Positions 12,011 to 20,073 of a DNA stretch of 52,856 nt are shown one piece after another. Source of the stretch: Enhygromyxa salina. GTDB lineage: Bacteria; Myxococcota_A; Polyangia; Nannocystales; Nannocystaceae. Positions within the stretch are counted from its first letter, which is position 1. Each line of letters opens with the position of its first letter. The stretch is from NCBI RefSeq assembly GCF_002994615.1, contig NZ_PVNK01000001.1, forward strand, positions 1 through 52,856. The letters run 5' to 3'. Position numbers and translations under genes: made by a program. The notes under the pieces are model-generated. The model did not search any database and was not told the DNA's origin. It saw only the letters and a program-made list of their open reading frames with translations.

Positions 12011-13716
12011 TGGACGTAGGGCTCCTGGAGTCCGAGGCGGGCGATCTGGGTGAAGCGCGCGGGGCTGTCGGGATCCATCTCGATCACGCTGATCGTCGCG
12101 TCGAGGGTGTTGGCGATGTAGACGACCTCGCGCGCGAGGTCCACGGTCATCGTGTCGGGCCCGATGCCCGCGCGCGACAGCCCGACGACCGTCAAGCTGG
12201 CCAGATCGACGACGAAGAGCTCGCCGCTGCGGTAGCAGGTCACGAGCCCGTACTCGTTGTCGCCGTCGTCGTAGACGGCGAGGGTCGTCGGCTGCGAGCA
12301 GACCTCGACCTGGCCGGCGGGCAGATCGATCGTCTCGCCGTCCGGGCCGATCGAGGTGTCGATGCGCAGGAGGCCGCCCGGGTTGCTCTGGAGCACGTAG
12401 AGCTCGTTGCCCGTGCGCGAGAACGCGACGTCGGCGAGGATCGGACGGCTGGTGCTGAGCGGGACATTGGCGGTCGACAGCGCGCCAACGGCGAAGTCCT
12501 TGACCGGCTCGGCCTGGGGGACGCAGGAGATGTCCGCGTCGTCGTCGGGCACACACGCGGCCTCGCTGGCGTCGGCGTCGGGCACCTGCGGGTGGGTGAT
12601 CGCGGTCATGACGTTGACGTAGGGGGTCCAGCGCAGCGCGCTGTAGACCAGCGGCCGCGAGCAGCCGTTGGTCCGGCTCGGCGCGTTGCCGCTGTCGACG
12701 TCGCAGGGCCGCTGGGCCAGGCCGAAGCCGCCCTGGTAGGCCAGCGAGGCCCCGTCGATCACCAGCAGGTTGGCCTGGTGGACGATCGCCGGCCTCTGGA
12801 TCTCGTCGCTGTCGATGCCCTCGAGAGCCAGGAGCGTGAAGTCGGGGTCGCCCTGGTGGGACACGTAGGCCAGGGGCAGATCGGGCTGGGGGCTGACCAG
12901 GACCCGAAACGGCTCGCGCGCGAGCCGGGTGAGCTCGGGGTCGTTGTCGAGGAAGCGCAGCCGATGATCGTCGTCGCAGTAGCGGCTGCCGTCGTGGCCG
13001 GGGTCGCTGCCGCAGTCGAGGCGCAGGTCGTCGCCGGTGCCCGAGATCTCGACGTAGGTCACGCTCGGATCGCCGCGCACGGGGATCAGCAGCATCGCCT
13101 CGTTGTCGCTCGGATCCACGTCCCAGGCGGCGGCCGGGCCCGGGAAGGTGCCGAAGTGGACCGTGGACTCCGAGCACACGAAGGGCTCCTCGAGGCACTC
13201 GACCATCTGCGGCGTGTTGGCCACCCGCCGACACCACTGGCCCTGCTTGGCCTTGGCTTGGGCGCCGCTCGAGCCGCAGACCCCGGAGTCCTCGGCCCAG
13301 TTGTACGCGTCGGAGTCGGGGCTCAGCGCAGCTCCTGCGCTGAGGATCGCGCTGGGGTCACCGAACGCCGCCTCCCAGAAGCGGTCGAGATCGAGGGCGA
13401 GCATCGAGCCGGCGTTGAAGCGGCGATCGCTGTTGGCGTTGATCGCAAACAGCCAGCGCGCGGGCTCCCGGCACTGATCACCGCCGCCGCACAGCTGGTC
13501 GCCCTCGCAGTCGTCGTCGGTGATGCAGGGTCCGCTCGGCTCCGTCGACACCCGGGGGTCGAGCATCAGGCCCGACGGGAACGCGAGCTCGTTCGCGGGC
13601 GGATCGAAGCCGGGGTTGCCGTCGCCGCAGCTGGTTGCGAGCGCGGCGATGGAGACCGTCGCCACGACCAGCGAGGTCGCCGCCGTCGCTCGCAGGCCGA
13701 GTAGTGAGCGCCGCAT
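12007..13716 (-). CDS. Beta-propeller-like secreted lipoprotein of unknown function
   Basis: The protein is 569 residues from ATG 13716. A longer frame runs upstream to 14286 but overlaps recO and is rejected. MRRSLLGLRATAATSL leads into a hydrophobic stretch ending ALATSC, a lipoprotein-like signal with Cys near residue 30. The mature part has repeated propeller-like blades such as DVAFSRTGNELYVLQSNPGG and VVDLASLTVVGLS, plus dispersed Cys pairs. The end (VYIANTLDATISVIEMD) is typical of YncE/YVTN repeats. It overlaps the next lipoprotein gene by 4 nt and lies 71 nt after recO on the same strand. No catalytic motif is visible. It probably acts at the outer membrane or in the periplasm together with its neighbour. 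Confidence 0.85.
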   Translation of the reverse strand: MRRSLLGLRATAATSLVVATVSIAALATSCGDGNPGFDPPANELAFPSGLMLDPRVSTEPSGPCITDDDCEGDQLCGGGDQCREPARWLFAINANSDRRFNAGSMLALDLDRFWEAAFGDPSAILSAGAALSPDSDAYNWAEDSGVCGSSGAQAKAKQGQWCRRVANTPQMVECLEEPFVCSESTVHFGTFPGPAAAWDVDPSDNEAMLLIPVRGDPSVTYVEISGTGDDLRLDCGSDPGHDGSRYCDDDHRLRFLDNDPELTRLAREPFRVLVSPQPDLPLAYVSHQGDPDFTLLALEGIDSDEIQRPAIVHQANLLVIDGASLAYQGGFGLAQRPCDVDSGNAPSRTNGCSRPLVYSALRWTPYVNVMTAITHPQVPDADASEAACVPDDDADISCVPQAEPVKDFAVGALSTANVPLSTSRPILADVAFSRTGNELYVLQSNPGGLLRIDTSIGPDGETIDLPAGQVEVCSQPTTLAVYDDGDNEYGLVTCYRSGELFVVDLASLTVVGLSRAGIGPDTMTVDLAREVVYIANTLDATISVIEMDPDSPARFTQIARLGLQEPYVQ

Positions 13717-13787
13717 GAGCTCGGAAGCTATCAAGAACCCCGGCGAAAACCACCCTGTAAGCTCGCAATCAACCTGTCTTTGTCGCC

Positions 13788-14573
13788 TCACTCGGGCGCG
13801 GGCGGCTTGGGCCGCGCCGCGATCTGGGCGAAGAAGGCCAGCGAGCGCAGCTCCCCGCGCAGGTGCGGGGCGATCAGCTCGCGACAGAGATCCCGCAGGT
13901 CCCGCCGCGTCTCCCGGTCTGCCTCGGCGTAAGCGCGCGCGCGGTCCTCGGGGTCGGGCTCGAGCAGGGCCGACGCGAGCCCGAGGACCGCGGCCGGGAT
14001 CCGTCGGGCCATGCGCGCGTGAGCCAGGCACAGGATCCCCCCGCGCGCGGCGGAGAAGGCCACGCCCTCCTCGGTCGCGTGGCCCGGCGAGCCGCACACG
14101 CTGCACTCCGCGAGCGCGGGCAGCAGCCCGAGAGACTCGAGCAGCCCGAGCTCGTAGCGGCGCAGCAGCCCGGGCTTGGCCTCGGCCGGGGTCGGCGCGA
14201 GCGCGGCCTCGATCGCCTCGCACAGCCACGCGAACGCGGTCGGATCGGACGCGCTGCCGCCGACGAGCTGATCGCTGAGCTCGCACAGGTAGGCGACGTA
14301 GGCGAAGACGTCGAGGTCGCGGCCGAGCCGGCCGTGGTCGGAGCTCGGCGCGAAGCTCGACAGCACCGCGAGCGACCCGCGCCCGCGGCCGACGTCGACC
14401 TGCCCGCGGGCCCCGACCGGGAGGCCGCCCGGGAAGCGCCGACGACTGCGCCGAGCGCCACGCGCGATGCAGTCGATCTTCCCGTGGCCCGGCGTCAGCA
14501 ACACGACGATCAGATCGGACTCGCGGATCGGCTGCGTCCGCAAGATGACGGCCGGCGTGACGATCGCGCTCAT
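13788..14573 (-). CDS. recO: DNA repair protein RecO
   Basis: The protein is 261 residues, within the normal RecO range. The N-terminal OB-fold begins AVILRTQPIRESDLIVVLLTP and continues through GKIDCIARGARRSRRRF, the signature of RecO. The C-terminal part carries a zinc-finger-like set of Cys (CSVCGSPG, then GGILCLAHAR) as in zinc-containing RecO proteins. RecO loads RecA onto SSB-coated DNA with RecR in gap repair. ATG 14573 starts directly at the OB-fold. The gene lies 14 nt after mgtE and upstream of two lipoprotein genes, a typical housekeeping operon position. No oddities are seen. Confidence 0.93.
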   Translation of the reverse strand: MSAIVTPAVILRTQPIRESDLIVVLLTPGHGKIDCIARGARRSRRRFPGGLPVGARGQVDVGRGRGSLAVLSSFAPSSDHGRLGRDLDVFAYVAYLCELSDQLVGGSASDPTAFAWLCEAIEAALAPTPAEAKPGLLRRYELGLLESLGLLPALAECSVCGSPGHATEEGVAFSAARGGILCLAHARMARRIPAAVLGLASALLEPDPEDRARAYAEADRETRRDLRDLCRELIAPHLRGELRSLAFFAQIAARPKPPAPE

Positions 14574-14587
14574 GGGTCCAGCATGAC

Positions 14588-15943
14588 TCAGGCCTCGACG
14601 CCCAGGAGCACCGTCGCCAGCCAGAAGTAGAACATCAGCCCGAGGATATCGACGGCCGTGGTCACGAAGGGCCCGGTCGAGACCGCCGGATCGATCTTGA
14701 GCCGGTTCATGAGCAGCGGGATCGAGGTCCCGACCGCGGCCGCGATCGTCATCGAGCCCATCATGCCCAGAGTCAGGACCGCGCCGAGCGCCAGCGGATC
14801 GGGGACCCGGGCGCCGATGAAGGGCGCGACCAGGGCGATCAGCAGGCCGTAGAGGGCCCCGAGCGCCATGCCCAGGCCGGTCTCACGAAACACCAGGCGC
14901 CCGAGCGAGGCGCTCTCGACGTAGCCGACCGCGAGACCCCGGACGACGATCGTCGAGCTCTGGGTCCCGACGTTGCCGCCCATGCCCGCGATCACGGGCA
15001 TGAACAGCGCGAGCACCGGCACGGTCTCGAGCGCGCCCTCGAAGCCCGAGAGCGCGGCCGCGACCAGGACCCCGCCGATCGCCGCGGCCAGCAGCCAGGG
15101 CATCCGCGCGCGCAAGCTGGTCCAAAACGAGCGGGTCTCGAACAGCTCCTCACCGGCGCCGGCCATCTTGAGGATGTCCTCGGTCGCCTCTTCGCGGATG
15201 ACGTCGACGATGTCGTCGATCGTCACGACCCCGACGAGCCGCCGCTGGTCGTCGACGACCGGGACCGCGACGAGGTCGTAGCGCATCGCGACGTCGGCGA
15301 CCTCCTCCTGGTCGGCCTCGCGGTCGACGTAGACCAGCTCGGGCTCCATGATCTCGCGGATCGGGTCGTCGCGGCGGCTGGTCAGCAACATCCGCAGGGA
15401 CACGACCCCGACGAGGCGCTCGTCGTCGTCGACCACGTAGACGTAGAAGGCCTGATCCGGCGGGTCCTCCTCCTCCTGGACCACCCGCGTGGCCTCGGCG
15501 ACGGTCACGGTGTCGTAGACCCGGATGAAGTCCAGCGACATGATGCCGCCGGCCGTGTTCTCGTCGTAGCCGAGGAGCTGCTCGACCTCGTCGGCGTCCT
15601 CGGGATCGAGGCGCGTGAGGATCTGGCGGAGGCGGGTCTCTTCGACGCGGCCGAGGATGTCGGCGACGTCGTCGGCCTCGAGATCGTCGAGCAGGACCGC
15701 GACCTCTTCGGGCGCGAGCCGACGGACGAGCTCGGCGGCCGTCTCCTCGCGCAGCTCGGCGAACACCGCCGCGCGGCGCTCGACCGAGAGCATCTTGAGG
15801 ATCCGGTCCTGAGCGTCGGGCGGGGTGTTGTCGAGCTGCGCCGCGATCTGGACTTCGTCGAGGCGCTGGAGGATCCGCGCGACCCGACGGGTGTCGTTGC
15901 GCCGCAGCGGACGCATCAGATCGATCAGCTTGCCCCGAGCCAT
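14588..15943 (-). CDS. mgtE: Magnesium transporter MgtE
   Basis: The protein is 451 residues, the normal MgtE length. An N-terminal superhelical MgtE_N domain (about 1-130; RRAAVFAELREE, PEEVAVLLDDLEADD) is followed by two CBS domains (about 135-255) and five membrane helices (about 275-451). The helices include GMGGNVGTQSST and the acidic pore-side features of the family. The channel admits Mg2+ and is gated by Mg2+ binding to the N and CBS domains. ATG 15943 is chosen because GAGG sits 6 nt before it; in-frame ATGs at 15961 and 15973 lack this. The frame open to 16408 overlaps the preceding gene and is rejected. Confidence 0.93.
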   Translation of the reverse strand: MARGKLIDLMRPLRRNDTRRVARILQRLDEVQIAAQLDNTPPDAQDRILKMLSVERRAAVFAELREETAAELVRRLAPEEVAVLLDDLEADDVADILGRVEETRLRQILTRLDPEDADEVEQLLGYDENTAGGIMSLDFIRVYDTVTVAEATRVVQEEEDPPDQAFYVYVVDDDERLVGVVSLRMLLTSRRDDPIREIMEPELVYVDREADQEEVADVAMRYDLVAVPVVDDQRRLVGVVTIDDIVDVIREEATEDILKMAGAGEELFETRSFWTSLRARMPWLLAAAIGGVLVAAALSGFEGALETVPVLALFMPVIAGMGGNVGTQSSTIVVRGLAVGYVESASLGRLVFRETGLGMALGALYGLLIALVAPFIGARVPDPLALGAVLTLGMMGSMTIAAAVGTSIPLLMNRLKIDPAVSTGPFVTTAVDILGLMFYFWLATVLLGVEA

Positions 15944-16047
15944 GGCGGACCTCGGCGGCATGGTAAGGATCATTGCCCCCCGCAGCCAGCCTGCCGGGAG
16001 AGTATCTGGGCCCCTGGGCCCTGGGATCGGCCGGGACGAGCAGGCTG

Positions 16048-16686
16048 CTAGGACTTGATCATGAGGGTCTCGGCCTGACCGCTCGCGAGCGTGAACGCGA
16101 TGAACACGATCAGCGCGACGATCAGGGCCACGACCAGCCACATCAAGATCCGCGCGCTCGGCAGCCGACCGAGCCACGCGCCCAGGTTGTCGGCCAGCCA
16201 CGAGCCCAGGTCTCCGGCCAGCCGCTGGGGCGCGGCGGCCCGGGCAGGCGAGCGCGGGCGCCCCGTGCTCAATTTGTTCGCGTGCTTGGTGCCGACCGGG
16301 CTCACGGCGCTGGTCTCGCGTCGGCGCGCGCGCAGCTGGGCCCGCTCGCGCTTGTAGAGCAAGCCGAGGACGGTGTCGGGATCGAGCTCGAGCGATCGCG
16401 CGCAGCAACGCAAGAAGCCCTTGGCGAACACCATGGCCGGGAGCTCTTCGAAGCGGTCGGCTTCGAGCAGCTCGAGCTGGCGGCGCGGGATCTTGGTCGC
16501 CACGGCCAGCTGCTCGAGGCTCACGCCCCGTCGCTTGCGCTGGGCCTGGAGGTAGGGGCCCGGGCTGTCGTAGCCGTCCGCGCCCTCGCGGGGATCGGGG
16601 GCAGACTTGGCCGGGGCCGAACCTGACTCGGGGCTCACCGCCATGTCGGCAGCGACGACCCGAAGGCGACCAGTGTCGACTCGCAT
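16048..16686 (-). CDS. RodZ-like helix-turn-helix membrane protein (short form)
   Basis: The protein is 212 residues from ATG 16686; a TTG at 16695 and an ATG at 16644 are alternatives. Residues about 45-110 match the RodZ-type HTH: YLQAQRKRRGVSLEQLAVATKI followed by LELLEADRFEELPAMVFAKGFLR. A basic linker leads to a single membrane helix near the C-terminus (ILMWLVVALIVALIVFIAF). The periplasmic DUF4115 domain of full RodZ is absent; only about 10 residues follow the helix. RodZ couples MreB to cell elongation. The position directly after a PilW/Tgl-like TPR lipoprotein recalls the pilF-rodZ order of proteobacteria and supports the family assignment. Confidence 0.8.
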   Translation of the reverse strand: MRVDTGRLRVVAADMAVSPESGSAPAKSAPDPREGADGYDSPGPYLQAQRKRRGVSLEQLAVATKIPRRQLELLEADRFEELPAMVFAKGFLRCCARSLELDPDTVLGLLYKRERAQLRARRRETSAVSPVGTKHANKLSTGRPRSPARAAAPQRLAGDLGSWLADNLGAWLGRLPSARILMWLVVALIVALIVFIAFTLASGQAETLMIKS

Positions 16687-16791
16687 CGGGCGCAAGTGTG
16701 CAGCCAGCTCCCGCGACCGGGCAAGGCCAAGCGCGACGTCAGCGCCGTGAGCCCACCAAGGGGCGTCAGAGCCGGCGAGCGCGGTCGTTCG

Positions 16792-17724
16792 TCACTCGGC
16801 GTCGGTCACGGCGGGAGGCCGCGCGTCGGCCGCCAGCGTCATGAACTGCCGACACGCGTTGGCGAGGCAGCTTCGCGGCGCCAGCTCGAGGCAGCTCTGA
16901 AACGCCTCGCTCGCCCCGGCCCCCTGGCCCAGGCGCATGCGAGCGATCCCCGCGACGCGGTGGGCGTCCTGGATCGGACAGCGCTCGTCGGAGATCACTC
17001 GCTCCGCCTCCTCGAGCGCCTGCTCGGTCATCTCGTAGTCGAGGTAGACCTGCGCGAGGCGGTAGCGGCCCACGCAGTAGTCCGGGTTCATGAGCACGGA
17101 CTGGCGCAGCTCGGTCATCGCCTGAACCAGGTCGCCCTGCTCGTAGTAGGCCCAGCCGAGGTTGGCGAGGGCCGAGAACTTCTCCATGTAGAACTGGGCG
17201 CCGAGGGCCAGCTCGAGCTCCGTCTGGGCGCGCTCGTGATCGTGGAAGTAGAGCGAGATCACGGCCATCGAGTTGTAGGCCCGGCCGATGCTCGGGTCGT
17301 TCTCGTCGTAGGAGGCCGCGGCCTGGCTGAACGAGTCGTGGGCGGCGCGGTGGAGCTCGTCGGCGCGGAGGCGCTGCTCGTCGGCGGCCTCGTCGGTCAG
17401 GCACATCTCCGACTCGATGAACTCGATGATCGTGCGGCCCTCGTGGAGCAGGATCAGGCCCATCAGGTAGTGGGCGTTGCCGTGGGCCGGGACCGACTCG
17501 AGCGCGAACTCCAGCTGCTTCTTGGCGTCGTCGAAGGATCCCGTCTGAGCCGAGCCCAGGGCGATCTCGTAGTGGTTGTCGGCCGACTCGAGCAGCTCCT
17601 GGGGGCTGCGCTTGTCGTCGGCGTGGGCGCAGGCCGTGAGCCCCCCCAGCGCGACCGACACCGCGAGGGCGCCCAGGCCACGGCGGGCCCGTGAGGTAGA
17701 CGTCAGCGACGATCGCAGTCCCAT
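16792..17724 (-). CDS. TPR lipoprotein, Tgl/PilW-like
   Basis: The protein is 310 residues from ATG 17724. A lipoprotein signal ends in GGLTAC, with the lipid-modified Cys near residue 32. The mature protein is a run of TPR units: SADNHYEIALGSAQTGSFDD, AHYLMGLILLHEGR, FSALANLGWAYYEQGD and VGRYRLAQVYLDYEM. In this lipoprotein-plus-TPR form the family includes PilF/PilW and Myxococcus Tgl, which help assemble the PilQ secretin of type IV pili in the outer membrane. No other pilus gene is in the window, so a different TPR lipoprotein cannot be excluded. The 3' neighbour is the RodZ-like gene, as in many proteobacteria. It is divergent from the DHH phosphoesterase gene. Confidence 0.8.
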   Translation of the reverse strand: MGLRSSLTSTSRARRGLGALAVSVALGGLTACAHADDKRSPQELLESADNHYEIALGSAQTGSFDDAKKQLEFALESVPAHGNAHYLMGLILLHEGRTIIEFIESEMCLTDEAADEQRLRADELHRAAHDSFSQAAASYDENDPSIGRAYNSMAVISLYFHDHERAQTELELALGAQFYMEKFSALANLGWAYYEQGDLVQAMTELRQSVLMNPDYCVGRYRLAQVYLDYEMTEQALEEAERVISDERCPIQDAHRVAGIARMRLGQGAGASEAFQSCLELAPRSCLANACRQFMTLAADARPPAVTDAE

Positions 17725-17817
17725 CGCCGGCCACGCTAGCAGCGGCGCGGCGGCGACCAAAGAAAGCAACAATTGCGGGTGGACCTGGCCTCGCCCCCTC
17801 CCTACCCTGCCGCCCGC

Positions 17818-18795
17818 ATGCGCGTTCACGTGCTCCACCACGCTCGCTGCTTCGACGGTGCCGCCTCCGCGGCGCTGTTCTCGGCGTTCATGCGCGGGCG
17901 CCACGGCCAGGCGATCGAGCTGGTCCAGATCCCCAAGCATCACCAGCGGGGCGACCCCTTCGTCGACGCCGACTTCGAGGGCGCCGACGAGGCCGCCGTG
18001 GTCGACTTCCGCTACACCCAGCGCCCGGGGCTGACCTGGTATTTCGATCACCACCGCTCGGCTTTTCAGCTCCCCGGGGATCGCGCCCACTTCGAGGCCG
18101 ATCGCAGCGGGCAGCGCTTCCACGACCCCGCCGTGCCGAGCTGCACGGGCTACCTGGCCGAGATCGCCCACGGCCGCTTCGGCTTCGACGCCTCGGCCCA
18201 CGCCGAGCTGATCCGGTGGGCCGAGATCATCGACTCGGCCGCCTTCGCCAGCCCCGAGGCCGCGGTCCTCTATGAAGATCCAGCCATGCGCCTGGCCGCG
18301 TGGATCCAGACGGCCACCGACCCCGAGGCGATCACCGCGTTCATCGAGGCGCTCCTGGTCACGCCCCTGGCGACGCTCGCCGAGGCCGCGTGGATCCGCG
18401 AGATCGTCGAGCCCCGGCTCGAGTGCCACCGCGAGGACATCGAGCTCATGCGCCGGCTCGGGCGGACCGAGGGCGGGATCTTCGTCTACGACCTCATCGA
18501 CGAGGGGCCGCGGGTCCTGAGCCACTTCATCCCCTACTACCTGGCCCCGGACACGACCTACACCGTCGGGATCTACGCCCACCCCGACGGGGATCTGCGC
18601 CTCTCGGCTGGCTTCAACCCCTGGTTCGATCCGGGGCGCCGAACCCACGACCTCGCCCAGCTGTGCGAGCGACACGGCGGCGGCGGCCACCCCTTCGTCG
18701 CGGGCGCCTCGTTCACCGCCGACGAGGGCGTCGCGCGGGTTCGGGCCGTGCAGGCCGAGATCGTCGCGAGCTTGCGCGCGGAGGTCGGCGCTTGA
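17818..18795 (+). CDS. DHH-family phosphoesterase
   Basis: The protein is 325 residues from ATG 17818, which starts immediately at the first motif (HVLHHARCFDGAASAALF). It has the DHH-family metal-site motifs: FDG near the N-terminus, VVDFRYTQ, and the FDHHRS box at about residue 77. The C-terminal DHHA1-like substrate-binding motif GGGGHPFVAG stands at about residue 287. Members include RecJ, NrnA and c-di-AMP phosphodiesterases; the short N-terminus and lack of RecJ extensions favour a small-substrate phosphodiesterase of the NrnA type, but the substrate is undetermined. Its stop overlaps the start of the next gene by 4 nt. Confidence 0.85.
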   Translation: MRVHVLHHARCFDGAASAALFSAFMRGRHGQAIELVQIPKHHQRGDPFVDADFEGADEAAVVDFRYTQRPGLTWYFDHHRSAFQLPGDRAHFEADRSGQRFHDPAVPSCTGYLAEIAHGRFGFDASAHAELIRWAEIIDSAAFASPEAAVLYEDPAMRLAAWIQTATDPEAITAFIEALLVTPLATLAEAAWIREIVEPRLECHREDIELMRRLGRTEGGIFVYDLIDEGPRVLSHFIPYYLAPDTTYTVGIYAHPDGDLRLSAGFNPWFDPGRRTHDLAQLCERHGGGGHPFVAGASFTADEGVARVRAVQAEIVASLRAEVGA

Positions 18796-19319
18796 CCGGG
18801 CCGAGCGACCACCTCGTCCAGCTTCGGGCCCGCGTCGACCAGCACTTCGACGAGGCGATCGCGCGTACGCCCGCGAGCTTCGCGTGCCGGCCCGGCTGCG
18901 CGAGCTGCTGCGATCCGCGCTTTTCGGTCTTCGAGGTCGAGGCCGCCCCGATCCGCGAGGCGCTCGCCGCCCTGGCCGAGCGCGACCCGGCCCTGCGCCA
19001 GCGGATCCGCGAGCAAGGCCAAGCCGAGCCGGAGGGATCGTCGGCGTGTGCCCTGCTGGTCGACGGCCGGTGCAGCGTCTACGCCCAGCGGCCGCTGATC
19101 TGCCGCTCGCACGGGCTCCCGATCGCGGTCCCCGACCCCGCGCGCCCCGACGGCCCGCTGACCGTGGACCACTGCCCGCTCAACTTCGTCGACGATCCGC
19201 CACCTCGTGCCAGCGTGCTGATCCTCGACGCCATCAACCGCCCGCTCGCGGTCCTGGCCGAGATCACCGCGCCCGGCCAGGCCCGGGTCGAGCTCGCCGC
19301 GCTCGCGCGAGACGAGTGA
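18792..19319 (+). CDS. YkgJ-family cysteine-cluster protein
   Basis: The protein is 175 residues starting at TTG 18792, inside a TTGA overlap with the DHH gene stop; no ATG lies upstream in frame without deep overlap. The family signature C-x3-C-x2-C-C (CRPGCASCC) is at about residue 33, and a later C-x6-C plus R-P-x-x-C-R-x-H block (CALLVDGRCSVY, RPLICRSHGLP) completes the metal-binding set. YkgJ/UPF0153 proteins are believed to bind zinc or an iron-sulfur cluster; their biochemical role is largely unknown. Translational coupling to a DHH phosphoesterase suggests a shared process. Confidence 0.85.
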   Translation: MTGPSDHLVQLRARVDQHFDEAIARTPASFACRPGCASCCDPRFSVFEVEAAPIREALAALAERDPALRQRIREQGQAEPEGSSACALLVDGRCSVYAQRPLICRSHGLPIAVPDPARPDGPLTVDHCPLNFVDDPPPRASVLILDAINRPLAVLAEITAPGQARVELAALARDE

Positions 19320-19354
19320 AAAAACCGGGCCCTGATTTTTTCTGATTTGAGGGC

Positions 19355-19383
19355 TTGACCTCGCCGGTCCTTGGGCCTACAAC
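19355..19383 (+). promoter_or_regulatory. Sigma-70-type promoter of the initiator tRNA gene
   Basis: TTGACC (19355-19360) and TACAAC (19378-19383) are separated by exactly 17 nt, about 30 nt before the mature tRNA end. This is the best consensus-like promoter seen in the window. Confidence 0.75.
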
Positions 19384-19412
19384 CCGCTTCCCGTGGCACC
19401 GGCCACGTCCAC

Positions 19413-19486
19413 TGCGGGGTGGAGCAGCCAGGTAGCTCGCCGGGCTCATAACCCGGAGGTCATAGGTTCAAATCCTGTCCCCGCTA
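19413..19486 (+). tRNA. tRNA-fMet (CAT), initiator
   Basis: The gene is 74 nt without an encoded CCA. It folds fully: 6-bp acceptor helix (G2-C71 to G7-C66), D stem GAGC/GCTC with the A11-U24 pair of initiators, anticodon stem CCGGG/CCCGG around CTCATAA (three consecutive G-C pairs, an initiator hallmark), T stem ATAGG/CCTGT with one G-U, and A73. The end position is unpaired, as needed for formylation, but reads U1/U72 instead of the usual C1/A72. It is flanked by its own promoter and a strong terminator. Confidence 0.95.
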
Positions 19487-19492
19487 TGCCTC

Positions 19493-19533
19493 AAACGGCT
19501 CGCAGATACTCTCTGCGGGCCGTTTGTTGTTTT
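19493..19533 (+). terminator. Intrinsic terminator of the tRNA-fMet gene
   Basis: AAACGGCTCGCAGA (19493-19506), a 5-nt loop and TCTGCGGGCCGTTT (19512-19525) pair over 14 positions with one G-U, followed by GTTGTTTT. This is a textbook Rho-independent terminator 7 nt after the tRNA. Confidence 0.9.
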
Positions 19534-19960
19534 GGCCGATCTGGCCGTCCGCCCCTGCCCCAACCGTCATCCTCCTCGGCGGATCCATCCTGTCTACGTT
19601 GCGCTGCGCGACGCGTTCGCCAGCGAAGCGATCGCCAACTGCGAGCTCGCGGGATCCGCTCTATTGCCGAACGAGTTCGATCCAGTCGGCGATCGCACGC
19701 AAATCACGCGACCATCGTTCGAAATCTGGGCCCGCACACGAGCGGTAGATCGGCCTGAGATTTTAGAGAACTGGTTGGCCCGCCAAGACGTGGACTGGAG
19801 CCTGCTTGCGCACGATGCCGAGTCGGTCGTCAACCCAGAGTTGGACTACGATCCCGAGCAGTGCTCGGAGTTCAAGCATGTACTCGCCGATCTCCCCGAG
19901 CTCGCGCCGCGCCCTCGCCGCCCGCCTCGCCGCCCGCCTCGCTCACCCCGACGAGGGTAG
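19532..19960 (+). pseudogene. Unrecognised reading frame, probably a gene remnant
   Basis: A 142-codon frame downstream of the tRNA terminator. Its only early start (TTG) falls in the terminator U-tract and there is no ATG. The central part (about residues 20-115; LRDAFASEAIANCEL, RPEILENWLARQDVDWSLL) reads like a real protein with ordinary amino acid content, and its DNA is lower in G+C than its surroundings (37 of 60 bases in 19681-19740). The last 20 codons turn into Arg-Pro repeats, suggesting that the frame is lost near 19900; another frame there gives a more natural ALAARLAARLAHPDEG. I interpret it as a 5'-truncated, frame-shifted remnant. No family is recognised. Confidence 0.35.
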
Positions 19961-20073
19961 CCCAACCCGCCGCCACCCCTGGCGCGGCTCTGCTGTTTGA
20001 CTCCGATCTGGCCCAAACGGCGCCAGACACTGCGCCAGTCTCAAACGTCCTGAATTCGAAGGTCTGCGGGGGC

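Noticed and set aside
13717..14286. Upstream extension of the second lipoprotein gene
   Set aside because: It would overlap recO, and the added sequence is Arg-rich without domains; ATG 13716 gives the lipoprotein signal.
19318..19345. Terminator for the YkgJ gene (A-run, CCGGGCCC, T-run)
   Set aside because: The stem would be mostly A-T with a poorly paired centre; too weak to annotate.
19413..20070. tRNA-adjacent integrated element with attachment sites
   Set aside because: No integrase gene and no repeat of the tRNA 3' end were found in the window.
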